A stretch of 64,000 nt of DNA from an uncultured Schlesneria sp. (GTDB lineage Bacteria; Planctomycetota; Planctomycetia; Planctomycetales; Planctomycetaceae), in NCBI GenBank assembly GCA_903858935.1, contig CAIOKO010000143.1, positions 24,841 through 88,840 on the forward strand, in the 5' to 3' direction. The notes below the pieces were generated by a model that had not been told where the DNA came from, searched no databases, and saw only the letters and a list, made by a program, of their open reading frames with translations. This document shows positions 51,353 to 60,445 of the stretch, piece by piece; position 1 is the stretch's first letter; each line of letters starts with the position of its first letter. A program made the position numbers and the translations under genes.

Positions 51353-52348
51353 GGTCCGCTCATATTCGGTTCAAACAGCGGCTTTAGGGGGTTTAAAAAA
51401 AGACGCTACGTCTTTTTTGTTCTCGCCGAGTCTACCCAACCGAAGGAAACAGCGGAAGTCAAAAAATCTGCAAAACACGAAATTCAACAAACGTTTGAAA
51501 GGTCAGTTGTCACGCGGTCGCATCGAACCTCAGGGCTGGCAGGCTCCCTGATCGGGCTTCGTCCGCAACCCGATCACGCGAAGAATCTGAACCACAGAAC
51601 AGACGAAATACACCAGTCGACGCGTCAGCCCCGTGGACTCTTTATTCGGCGAATACGGACTGTCGGTCGTTTTTTTTGTAACCCACTTCCGCGTATGCGT
51701 GGTTAATTCCGTCGCTGAACTTGATCGGCGAAGAGTCCGCAGGCTGACGCACCCTGGCTCGCCTCGTTCAACGCGCGAATGATTTCCCTGATTTTAAACC
51801 CGTCAGTCGACGCGAATGAACCGGCTGAACCGGCCGGGGTGCGTCATCCCTCGAACTCTTTTTTTCGAGAAACTCATCGCGCTACGCAAAGAAATAAAAC
51901 GTTCGTAGAACAAAGAGCCAGAACATCAAGAACACGGCCTGTTCTGAGTACCAGGCAAAGGATTCATGCCGAAGATTGGTGAACGATCTCATCAAACACT
52001 GATGAATTCCGTCCGTTTAACGTCAGGCAAGTTTCTGTTTTTTCTGCGCGTGGCGCCACGAAATATGCCGCTGTTGTGAGCCTTACCGCTTAGTAAGTTG
52101 CGTTTCCGACACCGAAAAAGCTGTGACGATCCGTTTCGTTAAATTCAGAGGCTGCAGGTGGCAGAATTCAAACCCATGCCGAATGCCGCAGCTTACTGCG
52201 TTTCCCCATGGTACTTCGGGAAATTCTGCACCGAAACAATATGATGTGATTGGCAAGTGCCTACAATCCCACTTAAAGTGTGGAAACCTTCCATATTCAG
52301 TCATATATTTGGGGCCGCATAACTCTCAATTTTGCGAGGATTCAGTCG

Positions 52349-53293
52349 ATGCGATCTTTCGGTGGGGAGGTGATTGAGACGAACGACCTGGGCGTCGTTG
52401 CGGAGAATTGTCCGTACTGTGATCGATTGACGAGTTGTCTGTTGAGGACTGTGAGTCGAGGCAACTACGTCTTCTTCGTGAAAATGGCGGAGTTGTCACG
52501 GGAAAGTTCCTGCATGTGCACGGACTGTCTCAAGACGTTTCCCGGCAAGCCGAACTGGAGTTACGCCGGGGTGGTGCCGATCCGGGAAGCCAGCAGCATG
52601 GAACTGGACGATCTTTTGACGAAGACAAACCCGATTCTGGCCGATCGAATTCATTTCAAAGAGCAGATTCGGGAGTTGGGTGGCGACGATCGTTTCGCTG
52701 TTGCGTTCGATAATGTCGATGGTATGCGGCCAGGACCGCTTCGGTCCGATTTGATGCGAAAATTGGTTGACTGGCCCAGCATGGGTGAAACGCAAAGGAC
52801 AGAATTGTCGGAGCACATCGGGGCGCTGTCGCACGCTTGGAAATTCGCTCGACAGATGGCCTTCGGATTTCCTGTATCGTCAGGATTTCTCCCCTTCGTC
52901 GCGGCTGCGATGATGGTTGGTCTGGTTTTGATCTACGCCTTCGAAAGACAGAACTGGTCCTGGACTGCCGTCGCATTAGGAGCAGGTGTGCTGGCAACGC
53001 TGGTTGCCGAAACGATTCTGTTCAAGCGGCAGATACGCAGGTGGACGACGCAGGTTTTGATCCCTGAGGCTCAAGCGGCCAATGTCCCTTTGGAACGTTT
53101 CATCGCCGTCGTTGATGACATTCCAGGCCGCAAACTGCCGGTGAAAGATGATCTCTGGCCTGTGAAAGACCAGCTCGAGAACATTCGCCAGATATTGATC
53201 TCAGAAGTAAAACTAGGCCGCGCGCCGAAATCAGAATCGCATATTGCCGAGACCTCGCCGCCGCCTCAGAAAACCGATCTTGATTCTCCCTGA
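52349..53293 (+). CDS. Zn-ribbon-like membrane protein, hypothetical (ORF track start 52280)
   Basis: ENCPYCDRLTSC...CMCTDC; TM segments SGFLPFVAAAMMVGLVLIYAF and WTAVALGAGVLATLVAETILF. Confidence 0.6.
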   Translation: MRSFGGEVIETNDLGVVAENCPYCDRLTSCLLRTVSRGNYVFFVKMAELSRESSCMCTDCLKTFPGKPNWSYAGVVPIREASSMELDDLLTKTNPILADRIHFKEQIRELGGDDRFAVAFDNVDGMRPGPLRSDLMRKLVDWPSMGETQRTELSEHIGALSHAWKFARQMAFGFPVSSGFLPFVAAAMMVGLVLIYAFERQNWSWTAVALGAGVLATLVAETILFKRQIRRWTTQVLIPEAQAANVPLERFIAVVDDIPGRKLPVKDDLWPVKDQLENIRQILISEVKLGRAPKSESHIAETSPPPQKTDLDSP

Positions 53294-53636
53294 AAATCGT
53301 GATTCCTTCGCGCTCTTCGCGTCCTTCATGGTGGCTTGATGAAGGGCCGCCTGGCAATCGTTTGTGTTAATTCAGGACGATTAATCACGAGTGTCGAATG
53401 GGGCTGCGGATCGGAAGAAAGTGGTACCACGCTAAGGGGCAAATGGAGCAGCCATGACTTTTCCTGTTTTTCGCGGCTGCTCGCCTTCGCGTGAAAAACC
53501 TCCGGAACTCGAACCGTTTTGAGAACCGGGCGAAGGGTTCTTGCCGCGAGTTTGCAGACGAGCTTTTCTTACACCAAAGACTTTCGATTGTTAAATGTCA
53601 GCCGACCTCATTGTTTCGGAAAGTGAAGAGGATCGG

Positions 53637-53760
53637 CCACAGATGCACGCAGAGTCACACAGATAAATGCAAGCCAGGAAAAGACAGGCTTTGCAGTTGT
53701 TCAACGATTCTTTTTGGGATTTATTCCTCTTTATCTGTGCGGTTATGTGTGCATCTGTGG
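53637..53760. repeat. Imperfect long inverted repeat (MITE/REP-like)
   Basis: Left CCACAGATGCACGCAGAGTCACACAGATAAA; right arm reverse complement CCACAGATGCACACATAACCGCACAGATAAA. Confidence 0.75.
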
Positions 53761-53933
53761 CTTAAACTCTTTCGTTGCCTTCTGTTCAAGATCGGGATTT
53801 TATTAGCGGATTGCGGATTACCCTGTCGCGACTTCAAGTTCTCGATTCAGACATGCAGAAAAGATCGCCGAAACAGGCGGAGTATCCCGCCGTCCGAGTT
53901 CGCGTCGCACAATGATGTGATCGCCATGCGAAA

Positions 53934-53973
53934 AACCCCTGAAACTCACGGAAATCCGCAAGAATCAGGGGTT
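53934..53973. terminator. Inverted repeat, possible terminator next to att-like scar
   Basis: AACCCCTGA ... TCAGGGGTT, 9-bp perfect arms. Confidence 0.4.
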
Positions 53974-53979
53974 GAAGGA

Positions 53980-54005
53980 TGGGTGATGAGGGATTCGAAC
54001 CCGTC
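53980..54005 (-). other. tRNA 3'-end-like fragment, candidate attachment-site scar
   Basis: Reverse complement GACGGGTTCGAATCCCTCATCACCCA resembles a T-arm plus acceptor strand; no full tRNA around it. Confidence 0.45.
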
Positions 54006-54477
54006 CGAATGTCATGGCAAAAACAAGTCGGCTGAAAATACCTGTGTAAATACCTTTGCAAACTCGGACAAACCCAATGTTTCGCGACGTTCGGGCGCGT
54101 CGCAGGTTTCCGATACGGATCTGACATGGTTCCAAGAGAACTGGCCGATGCTTTCGACTGACGATCAGGAAGCTGTCCGGGAACATGTTGATCATCTGAT
54201 TGCATTCCGAGTGACTGGCGGTGTCCGATGACGATGAACTGCCACAAGATGACCGGCAATCCAATCATGGCGGGCGATGACACCCCTTTTTTTCCCCCTT
54301 CACGGGTCCTCCCTGGACACCCCCTCCCCCGGCGCGGTCAGACGATGGCGAAAAATCTGTACGAAATAACAAAAAATTTCGTGTTCCTTCCTTCCCTCCT
54401 GTTTCAAAAACGCCTTGGTTTGCCGGAAATCACAAATGACATCGTGAAAAGAACTTCCTACATGGTCGGGGGGTTAA

Positions 54478-54963
54478 ATGACCAAAACTTGTGAAGTCTG
54501 CCAATCGGTTCCCGTTATTGCCCGAAACCGGTGCCGACGGTGTTACAAACTGTTGAAGCGGCTTCCGAAACTACCGCCGAAATTGTGTGAAGTCTGTGGC
54601 AAACCGGCTGTGGCCCGGAATCGCTGTTCGACGCATTACAAGCAGTTGGGATTGAAGCCGGCGCGGATTACTCCCTGTGAGATCTGCGGTAAACCGGCTT
54701 TGGCTCGGAAACGCTGTTCGACTCATTACAAGCAACTGGGGTTGAAGCCAGTGCGGACGACTCCCTGTGAGATCTGTGGTAAACCGGCTTTGGCTCGGAA
54801 ACGCTGTTCGACCCATTACAAGCAGCTGGGGTTGAAGCCAGTGCGGACGACTCCCTGTGAGATGTGCGGGGATCCAGTTCACGCCATGGGGCTCTGTAGG
54901 CGGCATTATCAGCGAGAATCGAGATTGAAACGGTTGGCGGGAACTCTGCCGGCAGTTGATTGA
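54478..54963 (+). CDS. Small protein of five tandem CxxC-x9-CxxH/C zinc-knuckle units
   Basis: CEICGKPALARKRCSTHYKQLGLKPVRTTP repeated; last unit CEMCGDPVHAMGLCRRHYQR. Confidence 0.8.
   Translation: MTKTCEVCQSVPVIARNRCRRCYKLLKRLPKLPPKLCEVCGKPAVARNRCSTHYKQLGLKPARITPCEICGKPALARKRCSTHYKQLGLKPVRTTPCEICGKPALARKRCSTHYKQLGLKPVRTTPCEMCGDPVHAMGLCRRHYQRESRLKRLAGTLPAVD
54586..54855. repeat. Tandem 90-bp coding repeat, three consecutive units
   Basis: Units 54586-54675, 54676-54765, 54766-54855; the last two differ at 3 synonymous third positions only. Confidence 0.92.
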
Positions 54964-55052
54964 ATCAGAACAGCCTGGGGAGGTTTCACGAAAGAGGGTA
55001 GCGGTTGAATTGCGGTGTGTGTTCGGGTCGATCTGGAACGGAGTCTTTCAAC

Positions 55053-55346
55053 ATGACAGATTCGAACGCCTTACCCGACCAACCAACGAACGTACGGCCG
55101 AAGCGGGCGCGGAAACGGTCAACGCCTGGCAACGTCGAAGATTCTGAAAAATGGCGTTCACTCATTGAGGGGGGAATTGATCAAAGCCCCATTTATTACC
55201 ACATGGTTCAATGCCCGGTTCGAAAGTGCAGGTCTACGAACGTTCCAGTGAGAACCAGCGATGGAATGATTCGTTACCACAAGTGCAAAGCTTGCGGGAA
55301 ATGCTTCAAGTCGGTCCAGATGCCTTTGATTCCGCCAGAGCAATGA
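55053..55346 (+). CDS. Small zinc-ribbon protein (start MTDSNALPDQ)
   Basis: CPVRKCRSTNVPVRTSDGMIRYHKCKACGKCFKSVQ; ORF track start 55005. Confidence 0.65.
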   Translation: MTDSNALPDQPTNVRPKRARKRSTPGNVEDSEKWRSLIEGGIDQSPIYYHMVQCPVRKCRSTNVPVRTSDGMIRYHKCKACGKCFKSVQMPLIPPEQ

Positions 55347-55720
55347 ACGGCAAGCCGTTCGTGATCTGTTTTTGTTGTGATGTCTTCGATGTGAGTTCTG
55401 TGATTACTGAACGTTACCACGTCTTGAATGACTGTTGTGTTAATAACTTCATGGAGTGGAAAGCCGTGTTGTAGTTTTGCCGGTTTTGCCCGGTGTGTTG
55501 TCCGATGCTGAAGTTTCGGCCCGTTTTGGCGGAATGTTGTTCAACGCTCAAATTTGCGTTTTGCCGAGTTCGGGACGAAAGACGATTGAACCATCGTCCA
55601 AAAGGGGCGGTTTGACGGTATCGGGCGGCGTTTCGAGTTGTGGCGGGTATTTGAGTGATGCGGCAGCCGAGCGGGTTCGGTGCCTGGGGAATGAACTTAA
55701 AAGAGGGGGAATTGTTCATC

Positions 55721-56062
55721 ATGACGGAAAATCAAAAGGGGAACGAACGGACGCATGTCAATCAGGTACCGCCGGTCCCGATGTCTGGTAGGTTTCTGAT
55801 CGAAGATGTTGCACCAATGTTTCGAAGGGAAGTCGAGTACTTCAGAAAAATGATTAACGCCAATCCGTCGATTCGGACAATTACATTTGGCTCAACGATT
55901 TTTCTGGACATGACATGGTTGTGGGATGATCTGATCAGACTTGGTATCGATCCCGAAGCAAAGCCGAAAGCGGCGTCTCCCAAGACAAAACGAGTTCGGT
56001 CAAAGCCACGGCCAAAGATCGGGAAAACGGAATTACCGTTATCCATGGTGACGCCTGAGTAG
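55721..56062 (+). CDS. Hypothetical protein (start MTENQKGNE)
   Basis: ORF with upstream purine-rich AAAGAGGGGG; basic C-terminus. Confidence 0.5.
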   Translation: MTENQKGNERTHVNQVPPVPMSGRFLIEDVAPMFRREVEYFRKMINANPSIRTITFGSTIFLDMTWLWDDLIRLGIDPEAKPKAASPKTKRVRSKPRPKIGKTELPLSMVTPE

Positions 56063-56161
56063 TGGCAATGATCAACATGCCAACAAAAGTTTTTGTGTTG
56101 TGTGGACTTGTTAACGCCTGGTGGCGTTCATCGTGTTGTTTTTTAAGAAAGGCGGGCAAGT

Positions 56162-56365
56162 ATGTCACATGAAACATTCCCGGTGTACTTAGTTGAAAGC
56201 CGCAAGTTTCTGAACAAAGAAGAGGCGATTGCCTTTGCCGGAACAATGGCCGGACTGATGAAAGAGGATGTCAGAATTGATCTTGTCAACGTCCCTGTTT
56301 CGCTCGATCGCGTTTCCATGATGACGGTGAATCGTGGCGACTGTCCGATCGAGGGTCCCTACTGA
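56162..56365 (+). CDS. Hypothetical small protein
   Basis: 67-aa ORF preceded by AAGAAAGG; island context. Confidence 0.4.
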   Translation: MSHETFPVYLVESRKFLNKEEAIAFAGTMAGLMKEDVRIDLVNVPVSLDRVSMMTVNRGDCPIEGPY

Positions 56366-56570
56366 CGAACGTCTTCATCCGACTGTCACAACGTTATCCG
56401 TACTTGTATTTGAGCGGTGACGTAGTAGCAGCGCTGTTTGTGCCTGGGTAATATGTCGCGACGGGTTTCCGGCTTGATTCGAAGCGAGCCGGAATGAAAT
56501 CTGTGATCGGCAGTTGAAGCAGTCCCCCTGCTCGCTGCCGATCGCGGCCCGATTCAACTGGGGGGAAATC

Positions 56571-57785
56571 ATGGACGAAGCCAATCGGCAGAGCGAATCC
56601 GTACATACTTCGCCTGGAATCAACGAAGGCGCATCACGTCCAAATCTGACGCCAGTTGAAGCGGCCCAGCGAATCGAAGAGTCACTTCGAAAAGCCTTCG
56701 AAGGTGGGGTATTTCGGCTTTCAAAGACTGCGATTAGCCAGCGAGTCGAAAAGGCGTATGGACCAGAGATCGGCCCGTTGGTGTCTGCCGGATTGAAGAT
56801 CCTGGCTGACAAGGGAGTTGTTAAAGAGTCCGATCCAACGCCACGGGAACGGATGGCTTACGGTCCAATCCACTGCGACAAGTTTTTTGAGATCGAGGGT
56901 AAAATCATTGATGCGACAAAATCAGATGACAACACTGACACCATGAAAGCGGCCCAGTCGATCGACTTCAAGCAGATTGAAGGTTTACTTGTGTCGGCGG
57001 CGGGATCATTGGAAATACTTGCAGATGCCGTGAAACGCCTAATAACAACCGACAAAGAACTTTTCATTGAGATGCGGTCTGTGGTTTGGGTTCGCTTACA
57101 TGAGTCATCTGCTTATCTCGTCCCACTATTGAAAATTCGGGATGACATCCGTCTATTTCTCCCCGTCTGTTATCCCGTCAAGACGCCTTTGTCATCTCCA
57201 ACAACGTTTGAGTTGTTTATCAAATTTGTTCAGCAATGCGATTACGTGATTAAAACATTCGGCGTTCCAGATGAGAACTTCCCTGAAATGCTTGGAGAGT
57301 CGAAAGCACTTTTGCTTTTTTTGGATTGCGTCGAGTTTAAAGACCGACATCAGGCGATAACCTTCGCACAGACAGAAATCCGAATTGCCGAGCGGGAGTA
57401 TGTCGCATCCAAGAAACGAAGTGAACCAGTAAGGCAGAAGACTTCGGCGGACGGGGATCAAGGCGATATTGAAATCGTGGAAGGCGTCACACTGTCCGAT
57501 GCGGCAGTGAACGGAAATGGGAGGCCGAAAGGGGTTTCGCTGAGGGATGCCGCATTGCTGCTCAGTGATAATGAATCCACTGCGGCAACTGACGCCGCTA
57601 AAAGATGGAGAAATTTCAGAGATCCGAAACTGCCTGATCCTATTGGGAATGATTGTCGTAAATCTCAAGCGTATCTATACCAACTCGACGCACTGGCCGA
57701 CTTCATTGAGATCGTGGAAACCACTGCGGCGGCTAATTTGTGCCGTCAGAAACTACGTAAAATGTGCCGTTCACCACGGAATTGA
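56571..57785 (+). CDS. Hypothetical island protein (start MDEANRQ; ORF track start 56514)
   Basis: ORF ~404 aa; internal SLRDAALLLS/ATDAAKRWRNFRD winged-helix-like segment. Confidence 0.65.
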   Translation: MDEANRQSESVHTSPGINEGASRPNLTPVEAAQRIEESLRKAFEGGVFRLSKTAISQRVEKAYGPEIGPLVSAGLKILADKGVVKESDPTPRERMAYGPIHCDKFFEIEGKIIDATKSDDNTDTMKAAQSIDFKQIEGLLVSAAGSLEILADAVKRLITTDKELFIEMRSVVWVRLHESSAYLVPLLKIRDDIRLFLPVCYPVKTPLSSPTTFELFIKFVQQCDYVIKTFGVPDENFPEMLGESKALLLFLDCVEFKDRHQAITFAQTEIRIAEREYVASKKRSEPVRQKTSADGDQGDIEIVEGVTLSDAAVNGNGRPKGVSLRDAALLLSDNESTAATDAAKRWRNFRDPKLPDPIGNDCRKSQAYLYQLDALADFIEIVETTAAANLCRQKLRKMCRSPRN

Positions 57786-57891
57786 ACCGACTGAACCGAC
57801 TGCAAAATACGAGCGATGGAAATTATTTTCCCCTCAAAACGTAGCGTATTATCAATTTCATTCGGCTTGGCAGACCGGCTGAACCGGCTGA
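57784..57891. repeat. Two short tandem 9-bp repeat pairs (GAACCGACTGAACCGACTG and ACCGGCTGAACCGGCTGA)
   Basis: 57784-57802 and 57874-57891; related motif GAACCGGCTGAACCGGC at 51818-51834. Confidence 0.7.
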
Positions 57892-57953
57892 CGAATCATC
57901 GACACGCCTAAATTGTCTTCCGAACGGGTGAATCACCGAACGGAGATAATTCA

Positions 57954-58160
57954 ATGCAGGCATTCTTAATTGAGCGGCTTTTCGAGACCGGATGGAAGTT
58001 AGAGGGTCCCGTCTATTGGACCTTCGATCTTGCCACCAAAGAGGCGACGCGAATGTTACGCCGTCGGATTGCTCGCCGTGTTCGCATCCGTCCTATCGAA
58101 GTTTCAGATGCTTCAATCGTGGAACTTCCCTCAGCGGTCGTTGAGCCGACCGTCGCTTGA
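57954..58160 (+). CDS. Hypothetical small protein
   Basis: 68-aa ORF, GGAGAT upstream, in same direction as island genes. Confidence 0.4.
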   Translation: MQAFLIERLFETGWKLEGPVYWTFDLATKEATRMLRRRIARRVRIRPIEVSDASIVELPSAVVEPTVA

Positions 58161-58172
58161 CCTAATCCACCA

Positions 58173-58850
58173 ATGCAAAAGGCATGGACCGCCTCGCCAA
58201 AGTGGGACCATGCCAATTGCGACATGCAAGAACAGGGGTGTGGCATGCCATTGCCGATTTTAAATCCGCCAGACGATGAAGACGATGCCAAACGAGCGGA
58301 ACGGCGAGAAGGGCGTCGAAGGAAGCTTGACGGGCAAGCTAAACGGGAGGGCCCCAGCTTCTTTGCGTTGCGACATGCTCGGCGGGGAGCGATCTTTCTT
58401 GGCAGGCGAGTCAAGAAATTAACTACCGACGATATTAGGGTTGATCTTGGGATTCCAAAAGACGAAGGGTCAAAGTGGGTTCCAAATATTATGACCCCAC
58501 TTGCGAAAGCGGGAATCTTTCGGAAGGTCGGGGTCACTGAATCAAGCCGGAAAGAACGGCGCGGCGGTGACGTGCGGATATGGGAATACACAGGCGATGA
58601 AGAGGCAACGAACAAATGGTTGCTCGAAAATCCGCCCCTTATCGCTGTTGCACCTGGTGACCCCGTCGCCAAACATGAAACCCCAGCTGCCGAACAATCG
58701 ACGTCAACAAATATGGATCCGGAGACGAATCGGACGACATCGCCATCCCGCAATAATGATGCTGTGGAGGATGTGAAACCGGTGGTCAATGTCTCGACTA
58801 TCCAAGCAACGTTGTTTGATCCGGCGGGAGGACCCAATGTCTCCAACTGA
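58173..58850 (+). CDS. Hypothetical island protein, DNA-binding-like
   Basis: 225-aa charged ORF; overlaps the next gene by 14 bp. Confidence 0.5.
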   Translation: MQKAWTASPKWDHANCDMQEQGCGMPLPILNPPDDEDDAKRAERREGRRRKLDGQAKREGPSFFALRHARRGAIFLGRRVKKLTTDDIRVDLGIPKDEGSKWVPNIMTPLAKAGIFRKVGVTESSRKERRGGDVRIWEYTGDEEATNKWLLENPPLIAVAPGDPVAKHETPAAEQSTSTNMDPETNRTTSPSRNNDAVEDVKPVVNVSTIQATLFDPAGGPNVSN

Positions 58851-59151
58851 CAACCCCGCCCAATGTCTCGAGGTGGGCAAGTTGCTGCTGACATCGCAAG
58901 AGGCGGCGACGGCCCTGTCGATTTCGGAACGTACGCTGTATTCCATAACAGAACGCGGAGACAGCGTCGGGGCGATAATAAAACTGCGGTGCGTCAGATT
59001 GCCGAATCGTGTCATGTATCGACCGTCTGACATTCAAGCCTGGATCGATCAACTCCAAGCCAATCCAATTAAGCCGAAAGTCGGCAAGCCGATTGTTCGA
59101 AAACCACGGCGCGGCGGGAACCGGTCGACCTGCAAACGGAAGGATGGTTGA
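58837..59151 (+). CDS. Helix-turn-helix / excisionase-like protein
   Basis: LLTSQEAATALSISERTLYSITERGD...RLPNRVMYRPSDIQAWIDQLQ. Confidence 0.75.
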   Translation: MSPTDNPAQCLEVGKLLLTSQEAATALSISERTLYSITERGDSVGAIIKLRCVRLPNRVMYRPSDIQAWIDQLQANPIKPKVGKPIVRKPRRGGNRSTCKRKDG

Positions 59152-60413
59152 TGCCTGCGCAACGGCTACCGTCATTCCAGTTTTACCCTGGGGACTGGCT
59201 CAAAGATCCCGCTTTGCGGAGTGTAAGTCTTGCGGCCCGTGGATTGTGGTTTGACTTGATTTGTCTGATGTCGGAGTCTGAGAAGCGTGGATATCTTCAG
59301 GATGGAAACGGAAATCCGTATTCGAATAAGCAACTCGCACGGATGACGGGTGCGAATTCAAATCAAATCAAAAAGTTGATTGATGAACTGGAGTCATCAA
59401 ACGTGTTTTCGAGAACTGATGATAGGGGGGTAATTTACAGTCGAAGAATGGTTGACGATGAACGTAAACGACAGACTAATAAGGAGAACGGTGAAAAGGG
59501 TGGCAGTCCATTACTGAAGAAATCGGTTAACCCCATGGTTAACCAAACCGGCAACCGAAACCCAACCCCTTCATCTTCATCTTCATCTTCATCTTCATCT
59601 TCATCTTCGACTTCATATTCAAATCACCCCCCACCAACCAACCAACCAATTAAAGCGCAACAGGCTGAACAGAAATCTGACGAGCCACAATCCGACTGGG
59701 GGATGGTGGGGGAGCGACTGAGGGAATACGGACTGGCAAGGGTGACTGATGCAATCACAGATGCAAAAGCGGCCGGGTTTTCCATTCCGCAAATCATCGC
59801 CTGGGTGGAGTGGCTCAACGATGACAAACATCCACAACGAAAAGCGAAGATTGGCGCTGGGGCGATTGTCGAACGGATTCGGACGCCAGACGCGATTCAT
59901 TGGAATGTGGATTTCGGTTGGCCACCAATCGAGGACACCACAATCAACAAATCAACCGTCAGTCCGTATCCAGTCGGGACACCGGAACAATTATCGAAGC
60001 GGGAAGCCGAAGAGCTGGGGGAACTCGAAAACGACTTCGGCCAAAAGCTGAACGAGTTGAGCGATGAAGGGGTAGTGAAGTTATTCGGCCCGTCTCGATC
60101 GACAGTGAACCCCGACTTTCAGAGGACTAATCCTACGGCCCGTCTTGGACTCCTGCGGAAATTAAAAAAGGATCAATTACCGAAGGGGGAAGCCGAAGAG
60201 CTGGGGACAATGCCGGGAAAGAATCTTGTGGACAAAATCGACTGTCCTATCGATTCTCATAATGTCGGTGAAGTTGTTGGGACTTCCCCGAAACTGATGT
60301 CTGATGAAATACCAACGAAGAATACGGCGGCGATGATTCGTGACGAGAGAGCAAAACTCTTAAAAACCCCGCATGGGGCAACGCTGGCTGTAGCTGAAAA
60401 AATAAACCTTTGA
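59148..60413 (+). CDS. Replication-initiator/DUF1376-like phage-type protein
   Basis: LPSFQFYPGDWLKDPALRSVSLAARGLWFDLICLMSES; ATGA overlap with preceding gene. Confidence 0.7.
   Translation: MMPAQRLPSFQFYPGDWLKDPALRSVSLAARGLWFDLICLMSESEKRGYLQDGNGNPYSNKQLARMTGANSNQIKKLIDELESSNVFSRTDDRGVIYSRRMVDDERKRQTNKENGEKGGSPLLKKSVNPMVNQTGNRNPTPSSSSSSSSSSSSSTSYSNHPPPTNQPIKAQQAEQKSDEPQSDWGMVGERLREYGLARVTDAITDAKAAGFSIPQIIAWVEWLNDDKHPQRKAKIGAGAIVERIRTPDAIHWNVDFGWPPIEDTTINKSTVSPYPVGTPEQLSKREAEELGELENDFGQKLNELSDEGVVKLFGPSRSTVNPDFQRTNPTARLGLLRKLKKDQLPKGEAEELGTMPGKNLVDKIDCPIDSHNVGEVVGTSPKLMSDEIPTKNTAAMIRDERAKLLKTPHGATLAVAEKINL
59570..59605 (+). repeat. Hexanucleotide microsatellite (TTCATC)6 encoding poly-Ser
   Basis: Six exact TTCATC copies followed by TTCGAC. 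Confidence 0.97.
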
Positions 60414-60445
60414 AAATCCATCAAACTACAAGGAGGTCATAAACG

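Noticed and set aside
51267-51551. 94-aa plus ORF
   Set aside because: Its N-terminal part is the antisense of the mini-prepilin reading frame.
53980-54005. Complete tRNA gene
   Set aside because: Only a T-arm/acceptor-like segment is present; no matching 5' acceptor, D-arm or anticodon arm could be found adjacent.
53491-54231. Full-length 246-aa protein-coding gene
   Set aside because: N-terminal part overlaps the MITE-like repeat and noncoding-looking sequence; only the distal part looks protein-like, so it is treated as a scar/remnant.
54586-54855. CRISPR array interpretation of the 90-bp repeats
   Set aside because: Units are contiguous coding repeats without unique spacers, and no cas genes are present.
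54571-54906. Repetitive minus ORF (HLTGSRPHWLQPQLLVM repeats)
   Set aside because: Repeat pattern is a by-product of the plus-strand 90-bp zinc-knuckle repeats.
58013-58894. 293-aa minus ORF
   Set aside because: Opposes the co-directional island genes and overlaps three of them; low-complexity composition.
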